From Natronobeatus ordinarius (GTDB lineage Archaea > Halobacteriota > Halobacteria > Halobacteriales > Natrialbaceae), in NCBI RefSeq assembly GCF_024362485.1, contig NZ_CP101456.1, forward strand, positions 3,286,001 through 3,350,000: a stretch of DNA of 64,000 bases. The letters are read 5' to 3'. Below, in pieces: positions 9,049-18,190 of this stretch. The notes under the pieces are model-generated. The model was not told where the DNA came from. It made no database searches and saw only the letters and a list, made by a program, of their open reading frames with translations. Position 1 is the stretch's first letter. Each line of letters opens with the position of its first letter. Position numbers and translations under genes: made by a program.

Positions 9049-9996
9049 TCCCTCGGCTTCGGCCAGCTGGTACACCGTCGTCGCCGCGGCCAGGTCCAGG
9101 ACGGCGCTTCCGACGCTCTCGACGAGGACGAAGCCGTCGGCTGCCGGGCGCGAGGTGGAACCGGTGAAGACGTCAGAGAGTGGGTGCAGGTCCGAGGCGG
9201 AGTACGCCGTCGGCAAAATATCTCCCGTGGCCGCCGCCTCCTCGGGGACGTCTGCGAACAGCGCCGTGGCGCCGTCGACGACGGCGGGCTCGAGCTCTTG
9301 CATCGATTCGTCGAACGCACCGACGGCGACGACGAGTTCGGCGTCGGTCAGCGCCGCGGCGGGGAACACCGGCTCGGTGCTCGTCGTTGCCGTCACGACG
9401 ACCGTCGCACCCTCGACCGCGTCGGCTGCCGTCTCGGCGGCCGTCACCGGGAGTCCTTCCTCGCGGAGGTCGCTCGCACAGTCGTGTTTCGAGTCGCTCG
9501 GCGAGTAGATGCGGACGGCCTCGAGCGTGCTCGTCGCGGCGATCGCGCGGGTCTGCCAGCGTGCCTGTGCGCCCGCACCGATGACGGCCAGCCGGATCGG
9601 ATCGGACGCCAGGTAGTTTGCGGCCAGGCCGCCGATGCAGCCGGTTCGGGCGTTCGTGATCGTGGTGCCGGCCATGTAGGCCACTGGACGGCCGGTTCGG
9701 GCGTCCGTCAACGCGATCTGGGCCTGGACGGTCGGGAGCCCACGCGCCTCGTTTCCCTCGTGGACGCTAACGAGTTTCGTCACGGCGTACGGTTCGCCGT
9801 GAATGTAGGCGGGCATCGTGAGCCCCATCCCGAGCGGGTCGGCTGACTCGAGTCCGGCGCCGATCGGGAAGTGTGGGCGGTCGGGCCGCTCGACCTCGCC
9901 GGCGCCCTGTTTGATCAGTGCGTCCTCCACCGGCGAGAGGAGTGACTCGACGGTCAGCAGCTGTGTGACGTCGGCCTCGCTGAGAATCGTGACCAT
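9025..9996 (-). CDS. Ornithine cyclodeaminase / mu-crystallin family protein
   Basis: The 323-residue product is an NAD(P)-dependent cyclodeaminase-type enzyme. The N-terminal dimerisation part (LSEADVTQLL) is followed by GTTITNARTGCIGGLA and the Rossmann motif LAVIGAGAQARWQ. Such enzymes act on ornithine, proline or alanine-type substrates; the substrate here is not evident. ATG at 9994-9996 is chosen since homology signs begin at VTIL; a long upstream open frame is non-homologous. The TGA stop at 9025-9027 lies within the terminal bases of the TnpB element, and the C-terminus GVGTTVSL looks natural, so the insertion hit right at the stop. Confidence 0.88.
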   Translation of the reverse strand: MVTILSEADVTQLLTVESLLSPVEDALIKQGAGEVERPDRPHFPIGAGLESADPLGMGLTMPAYIHGEPYAVTKLVSVHEGNEARGLPTVQAQIALTDARTGRPVAYMAGTTITNARTGCIGGLAANYLASDPIRLAVIGAGAQARWQTRAIAATSTLEAVRIYSPSDSKHDCASDLREEGLPVTAAETAADAVEGATVVVTATTSTEPVFPAAALTDAELVVAVGAFDESMQELEPAVVDGATALFADVPEEAAATGDILPTAYSASDLHPLSDVFTGSTSRPAADGFVLVESVGSAVLDLAAATTVYQLAEAEGVGTTVSL

Positions 9997-10173
9997 GACG
10001 TTCCACAGACGGCACGTGACCAAGATAGTTATGACAATGTAACTATACAAGTAGGCGAGGACGGGCCGGTTGCGACGAGGGAGTGTCCGACGTCGATCGA
10101 AGGAGACCGTTCTCGTTTCGTGAAAATCGTGATCGGGGGTCTTTTGGTATCGGTGTGAACGGTAGATCGAGCC

Positions 10174-10359
10174 ATGACCGTGAACGACGTGCCAGTCGAT
10201 CAGGACGATGTGGAGTCGCCCCCAGACGAATCGCTCGAGTGGCTCACCGACGACGGGTGGTGGACGCTCGTTCCGGTCGACGCGAGCGGGGACGATCGGT
10301 TGACCCGGTGGATCTCCATCGAGCGTGACGGGCTCTGCGATCTCGAGCAGTGGCGGTGA
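10174..10359 (+). CDS. Small haloarchaeal DUF7511-like protein
   Basis: A 61-residue acidic, tryptophan-rich product ending in DDRLTRWISIERDGLCDLEQ. Small haloarchaeal proteins with a similar order (WTLVP...TRWIS...DLE) are grouped as DUF7511. The ATG follows a GAGCC context and the gene lies 50 bp upstream of the prenyltransferase on the same strand. The role is unknown. Confidence 0.6.
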   Translation: MTVNDVPVDQDDVESPPDESLEWLTDDGWWTLVPVDASGDDRLTRWISIERDGLCDLEQWR

Positions 10360-10409
10360 CCGGGCGCGTATCGGACCGTTTATAGCCCGGCGCTTTACAC
10401 CTCCGTGCA

Positions 10410-11267
10410 ATGGCACCGGGGGAGACGATACGCGGGTTGCTCGAGTTGACGCGGCCGGGAAACGCGATCGTGGCCGGTGTACTGACGTTTATCGGGGCGT
10501 ACGTCGCGGGCGGTGTGACGACGTCACCGCTCGAGACGGGCGCCGCTGTGGGCGCGACCGTGTTCGCCGTCGGTGCTGGAAACGCGGTCAACGACTACTT
10601 CGACCGCGACATCGACCGGATCAACCGGCCCGACCGGGCGATTCCTCGCGGCGCCGTCAGTCCGCGCGGGGCGCTCGTCTTCAGCGTGGTCCTGTTTCTG
10701 GCCGCCGTTGGGCTGGCGTTGACGCTGCCGTGGCTGGCGATCGGTATCGCGGCGGTGAACCTGCTCGCGCTGATCACCTACACCGAGTACTTCAAAGGGC
10801 TGCCGGGGGTCGGGAACGCCCTCGTGGCCTACCTCGGCGGCAGTACGTTCCTGTTCGGCGGGGCAGCAGTCGGCGGGATCGAAGCCACGGTCGTCCTGTT
10901 CGCACTCGCCGCGCTGGCGACGTTCGCCCGCGAGGTGGTGAAAGACGTCGAGGACCTCGAGGGCGACCGCGAGGAAGGGCTGAACACGCTTCCGATTGCC
11001 ATCGGTGAACGTCGGGCGCTGTTCGTCGGCGCCGGGGTGTTGCTCGTCGGCGTGCTCGCGAGTCCACTGCCGTTCCTGCTCGGACAGTTCGACGTCGTCT
11101 ACCTGCTCGCCGTCGTTCCGGCCGTCCTCCTCATGCTGTACGCGATGTGGCGGAGCTTCGACGACCCGAGTGCAGGACAGAAACACCTCAAGTTCGGAAC
11201 GTTCCTCGCGGCGTTCGCGTTCATCGTCGGCCGTGCAGCGGTCGACGCGCCGGCGGTGGTGCTGTGA
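10410..11267 (+). CDS. ubiA: Geranylgeranylglycerol-phosphate geranylgeranyltransferase (UbiA family)
   Basis: The 285-residue membrane protein has about eight helices and the UbiA aspartate motif NDYFDRDIDR (61-70) plus a second acidic site (KDVEDLEGDREEG). Archaeal members attach the second geranylgeranyl chain to geranylgeranylglyceryl phosphate, making digeranylgeranylglyceryl phosphate for the ether-lipid membrane. The start Met at 10410 is followed closely by the typical LLELTRPGNA. The gene is rightward and probably follows the small DUF7511-like gene in one transcript. Confidence 0.9.
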   Translation: MAPGETIRGLLELTRPGNAIVAGVLTFIGAYVAGGVTTSPLETGAAVGATVFAVGAGNAVNDYFDRDIDRINRPDRAIPRGAVSPRGALVFSVVLFLAAVGLALTLPWLAIGIAAVNLLALITYTEYFKGLPGVGNALVAYLGGSTFLFGGAAVGGIEATVVLFALAALATFAREVVKDVEDLEGDREEGLNTLPIAIGERRALFVGAGVLLVGVLASPLPFLLGQFDVVYLLAVVPAVLLMLYAMWRSFDDPSAGQKHLKFGTFLAAFAFIVGRAAVDAPAVVL

Positions 11268-11389
11268 CCGATCGACTCCACGTCCGCGTTCACCAGCGAT
11301 TCTGAACGTGACGCCCCCACTCGTGGCGTCCACCAGCACCACGCGTGACCCAGCAGAGACCACGCATCGAGCCGCCTCTGTATCGGCAC

Positions 11390-11512
11390 TATAGTAACCG
11401 TTGAAAGTCATTGCACCCCCGGGCACGACCGTTGGCGGGCAGCCTCGCCAACGAGGCCGAGGCTGCCCGCTCGGCTGTGACCGGGGGTAAATCGTTTCAA
11501 CGAGTGCTATAA
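11390..11512. mobile_element. IS630-type MITE, 123 bp
   Basis: The sequence opens with TATAGTAACCGTTGAAA and closes with TTTCAACGAGTGCTATA, imperfect inverted repeats beginning TATAG as in the IS630 copy at 1086. It has no coding capacity. The centre is a perfect 12-bp palindrome, CGGGCAGCCTCG (11436-11447) with CGAGGCTGCCCG (11458-11469). This matches a non-autonomous derivative mobilised by an IS630-like transposase. It sits in the spacer between the prenyltransferase and the RAD55-like gene. Confidence 0.65.
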
Positions 11513-11660
11513 CCAACGGAGGAGAGTAATGGTTTCTGAACAGTAGGCGTGTAATCAAAAGGAATATAAGCTGTGTTCGATATTTTCGGAGCATACGCCG
11601 GGGGAGAAGGCGATACCGGATCCGTCGTCTCGCGGCTTTCGATGGATGTGAGCATCACCC

Positions 11661-12296
11661 ATGTACGACCTCGCAACTGTCCACTCGGACACCGAAATCG
11701 ACCCCGGGACGAACGTCCTCATCACAGGCCCACCGCTGACCGGCAAACGGCAACTCGCGTCCGACATCCTCGCAAGCGGTGTCGAACAGGGAGAGGGGTC
11801 GATCGTCGTCACGACGAAAGACAGCGCCGAGCGGGTTCTCTCGAGGTTCGAATCCAGTGTCGGGGAGACGAGCAGTCTCGATGACGCCAACGTCGGGGTC
11901 GTCGACTGCGTGACGAAACAGCGTGGACTCGGGACGGCCGAGGACGATCCGCGGATCAAATACGCCTCCTCGCCGGTCGATATGACCGGCATCGGGATCA
12001 AGCTCTCTGAGTTCCTCCAGGAGTTCTACGAGGTACGCGGACTCTCCCAGAACCGGATCCTGCTTCACTCCGTGTCGACGCTGCTCATGTACTCGAACCT
12101 CCAGACGGTGTTTCGGTTTCTCCACGTCTTCACCGGACGGATCCAGAGCGCGAACGCGTTAGGCGTCTACGTCATCGACTCGACGGCACACGAAGACCAG
12201 ACGATGAACACGCTCAAACAGTTGTTCGATGGCGTCATAGAGGTCAGACAAGAAGAGGGGTCGGGGCCGGAGATTCGGACCGCTGGCCTGGCCTGA
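11661..12296 (+). CDS. RAD55/KaiC-like RecA-superfamily ATPase (HTR-like)
   Basis: The 211-residue product has a P-loop GPPLTGKR (23-30) near the N-terminus, a Walker B-like strand around LLHSVSTLLMY and the size of the haloarchaeal HTR-like/DUF7504 RAD55 family. These proteins resemble a single KaiC domain and are thought to be signalling or regulatory ATPases. The ATG at 11661 follows an ATCACCC leader. It stands between the MITE and a CoA-binding protein gene without obvious operon partners. Confidence 0.75.
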   Translation: MYDLATVHSDTEIDPGTNVLITGPPLTGKRQLASDILASGVEQGEGSIVVTTKDSAERVLSRFESSVGETSSLDDANVGVVDCVTKQRGLGTAEDDPRIKYASSPVDMTGIGIKLSEFLQEFYEVRGLSQNRILLHSVSTLLMYSNLQTVFRFLHVFTGRIQSANALGVYVIDSTAHEDQTMNTLKQLFDGVIEVRQEEGSGPEIRTAGLA

Positions 12297-12397
12297 TCGG
12301 TCGGTCTCGTGAATCCTCACACCTGTTCACCGTTGCCACTCGAGCGATGCCGCTTCTCTCACGAGACGTTTTACCGTCTGGCTTCGATAGCACGAGT

Positions 12398-12808
12398 ATG
12401 CCAGTCGAGAACGACGCAGCGCTCCGAGAGATTCTCGGGTTCGAGACCGTCGCCGTCGTCGGCTGCTCGCGAACGCCGGGGAAGGCAGCCCACGACGTTC
12501 CAGACTACCTCCGATCGCGTGGATACGAGGTGATCCCAGTCAATCCGAACGCGGCGGAGGTCTTCGGGCGACGGGCGTACGATACACTCAGCGCGGTCGA
12601 CGTGGAGATCGACGTCGTCTGCGTGTTTCGACCGAGCGACGAGGTCGCAGGAATCGTCGACGAGGCACTCGAGCGAGCCGACGTGCGCGTGATCTGGACG
12701 CAACTCGGCATCGTCGACGACGAGGCGCTCGAGCGCGCCGAACGAGACGGGATGACCGTCGTTCGGGACCGCTGTATGCTGGTCGATCATCAGCGTCTGT
12801 ACGGCTGA
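12398..12808 (+). CDS. CoA-binding domain protein (YccU-like)
   Basis: A 136-residue single-domain CoA-binding Rossmann protein. It shows TVAVVGCSRTPGKAAHDVP near the N-terminus, GYEVIPVNPN and the terminal DRCMLVDHQRLYG typical of the family. The role in cells is unknown; related proteins bind CoA. The ATG at 12398 is chosen because the family starts a few residues before the AVVG strand. Confidence 0.88.
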   Translation: MPVENDAALREILGFETVAVVGCSRTPGKAAHDVPDYLRSRGYEVIPVNPNAAEVFGRRAYDTLSAVDVEIDVVCVFRPSDEVAGIVDEALERADVRVIWTQLGIVDDEALERAERDGMTVVRDRCMLVDHQRLYG

Positions 12809-12931
12809 CCGAACGCGACTCTCGATCCAGGTGCTCTCGCCCCGACTGCAGCAGCCACAGGCGGCCCAACGGGCGCTCGTTCGTACGTCTTGGCAAGGGT
12901 TATACGCGACCGTCACAAACGTCAGCCAACG

Positions 12932-14833
12932 ATGACACGTGATTCTGCTGGCCGGGCCGTCGATGACGGACCGTCCGTCGTCTACGATCTCGCTGCCGAC
13001 TGTACGGTAGCGGACCTGGAAGAAAACACTCCCTACCTCGCGGAGATCAACGGAATCGTCGAGTACGGCGTCTTCGTGGACCTCTCTGATTCGATCTCGG
13101 GTCTCGTCCACGAATCCGTCCTCGAGGGGACGTTCCGCGTCGGACAGGAACTCGTCGTTTCACTCGAGAACGTCCGCGAGAACGGCGACGTCGCGTTCGA
13201 ACCCGTCGACGTCGACGAGGAGTACGACGTCGAAGTGGTTCCCCACGACTACGCGCTGACCGGTACCGACCGGCTGGAGGCCAGCGTCGGCGAGCAGATC
13301 CACCTCGAGGGCGAGGTCGTCCAGGTCAAACAGACCGGCGGCCCGACGATCTTCCACGTCGCCGACGAACACGGCGTCGTCCCCTGTGCCGCATTTGAGG
13401 AGGCGGGCGTCCGGGCCTATCCGTCCGTCGAGGTCGGCGACCTCGTCCGCGTCACCGGCGTCCCCGAGCGACGCGAGGGAGCCGTCCAGATCGAGGTCGA
13501 CGGCCTCTCGACGCTCGACGGCGAGATCGCCGAGGAGGCACGCGAACGCCTCGAGTCGGCACTCGAGGCGCGCGCCGAGCCCCACGACGTCGATCCGTTG
13601 ATCGACTGGCCGGCGTTCGAGAAGCTCCGCCCCGACCTCGAGGCCGTCGCCCGTCTCCTCCGGCGAACCGTCCTCGAAGGGCGGCCGATCCGCGTCCGTC
13701 ACCACGCCGACGGCGACGGCATGTGCGCCGCCGTCCCCGTCCAGCTCGCCCTCGAGCGATTCATCGCCGAGGTCCACGAGGACGAGGAGGCCTCCCGACA
13801 TCTGGTCAAGCGACTCCCCGCGAAGGCGCCGTTCTACGAGATGGAAGACGCCACGCGCGACCTCAACTACGCACTCGAGGACCGGGAGAAACACGGCCAG
13901 CAGCTCCCGCTCTTGCTCATGCTCGACAACGGCTCGACGGCCGAGGACGTCCCGGCCTACGAAACGCTGGCCCACTACGACATCCCGATCGTCGCGATCG
14001 ATCACCACCACCCCGACCCCGAGGCGGTCGAGGATTTGCTGAACGCCCACGTCAACCCCTACCTCCACGACGAGGACTACCGCATCACGACGGGGATGCT
14101 CTGCGTTGAACTCGCCCGGATGATCTACCCCGACCTCACCGAGGAACTCCGCCACATCCCCGCCGTCGCCGGCCTCGCCGACCGCTCGAAAGCCGACGCC
14201 ATGAGCGACTACCTCGAGCTCGCCGCTGCAGAGGGCTACGACGAGGCCCGACTCAAAGACGTCAGCGAAGCGCTCGACTACGCCGCCTTCTGGCTGCGCT
14301 ACAACTCCGGCGACCGACTCATCAAGGACCTCCTCGAGGTCGACGCCGACGAAGAGCGCCACCGCGAACTCGTCTCCTTTTTCGCCGAGCGGGCCCGTGA
14401 AGAAGTCGACGACCAGCTCGACGCCGCGATGACCCACGTCGAACACGAAGTCCTCGAAAACGACGTCCATCTCTACCGGATCGACGTCGAGAACTATGCC
14501 CACCGCTTCACGTATCCCGCCCCCGGAAAGACGACGGGCGAGATCCACGACCGCAAGATCGAGGAGGCCGGCGATCCCGTCATCACGGTCGGCTACGGTC
14601 CCGACTTCGCCGTCCTGCGAAGCGACGGCGTCCGACTCGACATCCCGAACATGGTGTCGGAACTCGAGGCCGAGATCCCCGGCGCGGGCGTCTCCGGCGG
14701 CGGCCACCTCGTCGTCGGCTCGATCAAGTTCGTGAAGGGCAAGCGCGAGGCGGTCATCGACGCCCTCGTCGAGAAGATGGCCGCCGCCGACATCGACGAG
14801 GCGCTCTCGAGCGCGCCGCCGATCGACGACTGA
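12932..14833 (+). CDS. DHH/RecJ-like nuclease with S1 and OB domains
   Basis: The 633-residue protein has an S1 domain (about 25-80, with NGIVEYGVFVDLSDSISGLV), a second OB fold (about 105-185) and a DHH phosphoesterase core. The metal motifs HHADGDG (257-263), LMLDNGSTAED and AIDHHHPDP (DHH at 357-359) are all present, and the C-terminal GGGH segment SGGGHLVVGSI marks DHHA1. Such archaeal RecJ-like proteins degrade single-stranded nucleic acid from an end. The ATG at 12932 begins just before the acidic N-terminus. A gene-end repeat starts exactly at its stop codon. Confidence 0.88.
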   Translation: MTRDSAGRAVDDGPSVVYDLAADCTVADLEENTPYLAEINGIVEYGVFVDLSDSISGLVHESVLEGTFRVGQELVVSLENVRENGDVAFEPVDVDEEYDVEVVPHDYALTGTDRLEASVGEQIHLEGEVVQVKQTGGPTIFHVADEHGVVPCAAFEEAGVRAYPSVEVGDLVRVTGVPERREGAVQIEVDGLSTLDGEIAEEARERLESALEARAEPHDVDPLIDWPAFEKLRPDLEAVARLLRRTVLEGRPIRVRHHADGDGMCAAVPVQLALERFIAEVHEDEEASRHLVKRLPAKAPFYEMEDATRDLNYALEDREKHGQQLPLLLMLDNGSTAEDVPAYETLAHYDIPIVAIDHHHPDPEAVEDLLNAHVNPYLHDEDYRITTGMLCVELARMIYPDLTEELRHIPAVAGLADRSKADAMSDYLELAAAEGYDEARLKDVSEALDYAAFWLRYNSGDRLIKDLLEVDADEERHRELVSFFAERAREEVDDQLDAAMTHVEHEVLENDVHLYRIDVENYAHRFTYPAPGKTTGEIHDRKIEEAGDPVITVGYGPDFAVLRSDGVRLDIPNMVSELEAEIPGAGVSGGGHLVVGSIKFVKGKREAVIDALVEKMAAADIDEALSSAPPIDD

Positions 14834-14905
14834 TACGGTCTGTTGTAATTCGGTACCGGTGATCGCTCGAACGGGGCAGCGATCACCGGTAACACGGGAT
14901 AACGA
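14831..14905. repeat. Gene-end palindromic repeat, copy 1
   Basis: Starting at the TGA of the DHH gene with TGATACGG, this spacer has perfect 13-bp arms ACCGGTGATCGCT (14855-14867) and AGCGATCACCGGT (14878-14890) with a 10-nt loop. A nearly identical palindrome recurs at 46849-46882. It may act as a terminator, an mRNA end structure or a mobile REP-like unit. Confidence 0.65.
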
Positions 14906-15103
14906 TCCGTATGATACGGGCCGCTGTACGTCAGTTTCGTCGCAAGCGCAACCGTGCGGCGGTTGTGCCGGTAACTCGGCACAGCAATCCGTCTGAACCG
15001 ATTCCGTTCGACGCACGACTTCGATTTTGGGAGCCAAAAGGCGCTGCTCGAGCGAGGACCAGCAGGGAAAATCGGTTCGAAAGAGTCCGACGGACGGATT
15101 CGC
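14906..15103. other. Gene-free stretch after repeat
   Basis: Between the repeat and the stop of the leftward membrane-protein gene no coding signal or RNA is visible. Confidence 0.3.
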
Positions 15104-15598
15104 CTACCGTGTGAAGACTTCCAGGTACCACTCCTCCGCGAGCCGGTCCAGATCGCGCGTCGCGTCGGCCACCGAGACGGTGTCGCCGACGCCGCGGTGC
15201 TCGAGTGAGACGTTCGAAATCGGGGCAAACGCCAGCCCGCCGACGGTGATCGGCCCTTCCGGTGTGTGGACGGTCCACTCCGTTCGGCGACCGCTCGTCG
15301 AACGCGTGACGTCTTCGACCTGACCGCCGGCGTCGATCCAGCGACCGACGAGGTCGTCGGTGAGCCGCCGGAGCCGACGCTCGCCGAGAACGTGTGCGCC
15401 GATGCCACCGGCGCCGAGGAGGACGAACGCGACCGCAGCGAACTCGAGGCCACCGTAGGGAACGTTCACCGAGGCGGCAATGGCAGCGAGGACGACGACG
15501 AGCGCGACGACTCGCACGTCGAACGCCGTCGGGGCGAGACGGCTCGAGTCGGTCACGGTCGTCCGATCGCGCTCTGGTGACTGTTGATCGAGTTGCAT
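15104..15598 (-). CDS. Two-helix membrane protein of unknown function
   Basis: The 164-residue protein has a short charged N-terminus, two membrane helices (around FDVRVVALVVVLAAIAASV and FAAVAFVLLGAGGIGAHVL) and a soluble beta-rich C-terminal part ending LAEEWYLEVFTR. I do not recognise a family. ATG at 15596-15598 is chosen because the long upstream extension is Arg-rich and unlike a halophilic protein. The gene follows the PLD gene on the minus strand at 22 bp, suggesting co-transcription. Confidence 0.6.
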   Translation of the reverse strand: MQLDQQSPERDRTTVTDSSRLAPTAFDVRVVALVVVLAAIAASVNVPYGGLEFAAVAFVLLGAGGIGAHVLGERRLRRLTDDLVGRWIDAGGQVEDVTRSTSGRRTEWTVHTPEGPITVGGLAFAPISNVSLEHRGVGDTVSVADATRDLDRLAEEWYLEVFTR

Positions 15599-15620
15599 GT
15601 GCTGGTAGGTCGTCGTTGCG

Positions 15621-17615
15621 TCACCGGTCACGTAGCCGTTCACCTGTCCCTGTGTCGATTTTATCCGTGCACGGTTCGCCGTCTGCGGGCGGTGCACCGT
15701 CGTTCGACGTCGAGTCCGCTCGAGAGACCCCCGATCGATCCACCCCTTCCCCGGCATCATCTCGAGATTCGGCTGCTCGAGCATCGGCCGGCCGAGAGTC
15801 ACCCACTCGAGGGCCCGATCCACCGTTCACACCCGTCCGTGACCCAGCTGACAGCTCCTCGGGCCGAATTTCCTCCGCTGGTGCTTCGAGTCGAACGTAC
15901 CTTCGACCGACGAGCCCCGCGGCGACGAGCCCCAGCGCGACGACGCCGACGAGGTCGACCGGCAACGGCCACGAGCGTTCCTCCCAGTCGGCGTCGAAGA
16001 CGGCGGCGTAATACGAGCCCGCCTCCTCGCCGTGAAGGACGAGCGCGACCTCGCGATTCTCGCGGAACGCCACGTCGTTCCAGTTGGGACTCCCGACGAT
16101 CACGACTGCCTCGTCGATCACCACGCCCTTCGCGTGGATCTTCTCGAATCGGCCGTCGGGTTCGACGAGGCGGACCTCGAGTGGGAGCCCTTCCTCCTCG
16201 GCCGTCCGTTCGAGGTGGTTGGCGAGCTCGCGGTTCTCGTCCTCGACGTACCACGTCGCGTCGAGGAGGATCGTGACCTCGACGCCGCGTCTGGCGGCCT
16301 CGAGGCTCTCCTCGAGCAGTGGGAAATCGGCGTCGCCGATCCGGACCTGCTTGATTCGGATCGACTCCTCGGCCGAACCGAGTAGCTCGAGCGTTCGTTC
16401 TTCGGCGTTGTCGGGCGCGAGGAGCACCTCGACGGCGTCGACGGAGACGGGTTCGGGATCGAACGTCGTCTCGAAGCTGCCGTCCCGTCTACCGTCGTCG
16501 TCTGCGATGAACGTCGCCTCCTCGCGGTGTCGCTCCCACGAAACCGTGTCCCACCCCTCGAAGTCCGCTTCGAACACGTCCGCGAGCACGTTCGACACCT
16601 CGGGATCGTCGACGACGACGCCCCAGCCGCGACTCGCGGTGCCGCCGACGCCCGAGGGCTTCCAGTTCTCGGTGAGCACCATCGCCCGGTCGTCGACGAC
16701 GGCGTACTTGGGATGGTGAAAGCGGTAGCGAGAGTCGCCGCCACCGAGGACGCGGACCGTCGCGCCGGCTTCGTCGAGTTCGTCGAGGACGGCGCTGGTC
16801 TCCTCGGGCATCCCACCGACGGGCCCGGACTCGAGGACGACCGCGACCTCGACGCCGCGCTCGGCGGCCGCGCGAAGTTCCTCGGTCACCGCCTCGGAGG
16901 TGTAGGTGTAGCCCGCGAGCAGAATTCGATCCTCGGCTTCAGCGAGCGTCTGGAGCGGCACCTCGGGCGAGTCTGGCAGCACGAATACCGTCACCTCCTC
17001 GCCCTCGACGGTCGTCGACGGCAGACAGGTCGCCCCCTTCGGCCACCAGACGCCTCCGTCCCCGGTTCGGTACCACCGCTCGCCGGTCGAGGCCCGACCG
17101 TACGAGATAGAATCGACGACGCGGTCGTCGTCGTGCAGCTCGAGCTCGTCGCCGTCGGCCGCCAGCCGGAGGTAGCCCTCGAGTTCGAGCACGCGATCGG
17201 CTGTCATCGAACGCGTCTCGTCGGGGTCCATGCTGAACGCGACCCGGCCAGAGACGGTCTCGTTGGGGAGCGAGGCGGTCGTGTGGCCGTCGGTCACGGT
17301 CCAGTTTGCGAGGCGCGTTTCCTCGGGGAAGACGAGGACGAAGAACTCGCCGACGTTGCCGTGGGTCGTCGGGTTCGGGTGCACTTCGACGAACGCCGGA
17401 TCCTCACCCCGCTCGAGTTCGGCCAGCGTCGTGCGACTCGAGTCGGTCGGGCCGCCGGGACAGCGGTTGGCGACAACAGTCGCTCCCGGAGGAACCGCGT
17501 CCGTTTCGCCGGTGACGGTCGCTCCATCGGCCGATGGAACGCCAGGAGCCGATCCAGCGACGGCTCCACCCGTGAGGAGCGCACAGAGGAGCACGGCGAC
17601 CAGCCCGAGACGCAT
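15621..17615 (-). CDS. Secreted phospholipase D-like protein with lamin-tail domain
   Basis: The 664-residue product opens with a signal-like helix (RLGLVAVLLCALLTGGAVAG). An N-terminal lamin-tail-like domain follows (EFFVLVFPEETRLANWTV). Two PLD half-domains carry HxK-type motifs: FHHPKYAVVDD and KIHAKGVVIDE with GSPNWND. A C-terminal membrane helix (DLVGVVALGLVAAGLVGRRY) leaves a short tail, so the enzyme is probably anchored outside the cell. PLD-family enzymes cut phosphodiester bonds in lipids or DNA; the substrate is unknown. ATG at 17613-17615 directly begins the signal. Confidence 0.85.
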   Translation of the reverse strand: MRLGLVAVLLCALLTGGAVAGSAPGVPSADGATVTGETDAVPPGATVVANRCPGGPTDSSRTTLAELERGEDPAFVEVHPNPTTHGNVGEFFVLVFPEETRLANWTVTDGHTTASLPNETVSGRVAFSMDPDETRSMTADRVLELEGYLRLAADGDELELHDDDRVVDSISYGRASTGERWYRTGDGGVWWPKGATCLPSTTVEGEEVTVFVLPDSPEVPLQTLAEAEDRILLAGYTYTSEAVTEELRAAAERGVEVAVVLESGPVGGMPEETSAVLDELDEAGATVRVLGGGDSRYRFHHPKYAVVDDRAMVLTENWKPSGVGGTASRGWGVVVDDPEVSNVLADVFEADFEGWDTVSWERHREEATFIADDDGRRDGSFETTFDPEPVSVDAVEVLLAPDNAEERTLELLGSAEESIRIKQVRIGDADFPLLEESLEAARRGVEVTILLDATWYVEDENRELANHLERTAEEEGLPLEVRLVEPDGRFEKIHAKGVVIDEAVVIVGSPNWNDVAFRENREVALVLHGEEAGSYYAAVFDADWEERSWPLPVDLVGVVALGLVAAGLVGRRYVRLEAPAEEIRPEELSAGSRTGVNGGSGPRVGDSRPADARAAESRDDAGEGVDRSGVSRADSTSNDGAPPADGEPCTDKIDTGTGERLRDR

Positions 17616-17785
17616 TGCGGGCTCTGGCCGCCCGATCGTATATAAACGGCTGGACGAGGCCATCGACCCGGTCCGTACGTGAACCCTGCCTGGCAACGAT
17701 CAGTACACTTCGACCGGCGCGTAACGGGTCGGTCTCGAGCGACCCCGTCGACAACTACTCCTTCTCGAAGCCGTGACTGTAAGCG

Positions 17786-18139
17786 ATGATCAACAGTCTC
17801 GTGGTGTTCGTCGTCAGCCTGCTGATCGGCGCGCTGGGGATCCATCTCGGTGCCAGCGTCATCGTCGGCGTGAGCGACTACACGTACGCGGTGGTCACCG
17901 CGTTGATCGGGGCGATCGTCTGGAGCGTCGTCGGCCTCTTCTTCGGGTGGATTCCGCTTCTCGGCCCAGCGATCGTTCTGCTCGCGTATCTGGCGATCAT
18001 CAAGCGGCGGTATCCCGGCGGCTGGATCGACGCGGTCGGCATCACGCTCGTCGCGTGGATCGCCGTGGTCGTGGTGTTGTCACTCCTCGCCCTCGCGGGG
18101 ATTACGACGTTCGACGCCGCGGGCGTCCCGGGTACGTGA
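17786..18139 (+). CDS. Four-helix membrane protein, haloarchaeal
   Basis: A 117-residue protein with four hydrophobic segments: INSLVVFVVSLLIGALGI, AVVTALIGAIVWSVVGLFFG, LLGPAIVLLAYLAII and AVGITLVAWIAVVVVLSLLA. Homologous-looking small membrane proteins are common in haloarchaea with no known function. The gene is divergent from the PLD gene and converges on the HEAT-repeat gene. Confidence 0.7.
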   Translation: MINSLVVFVVSLLIGALGIHLGASVIVGVSDYTYAVVTALIGAIVWSVVGLFFGWIPLLGPAIVLLAYLAIIKRRYPGGWIDAVGITLVAWIAVVVVLSLLALAGITTFDAAGVPGT

Positions 18140-18190
18140 TCGAAATCGGGTCGGCTGTAACCGATCGCGGGCCGAGCGACGTGGAGAACG

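Noticed and set aside
10524-11594. A 356-codon frame antisense to the prenyltransferase gene
   Set aside because: Shadow frame; the forward product has the UbiA aspartate motifs and membrane helices.
13160-15037. A 625-codon open frame antisense to the DHH nuclease gene
   Set aside because: It mirrors the strong GC-third-position bias of the real gene; it lacks any domain and reads through the gene's motifs.
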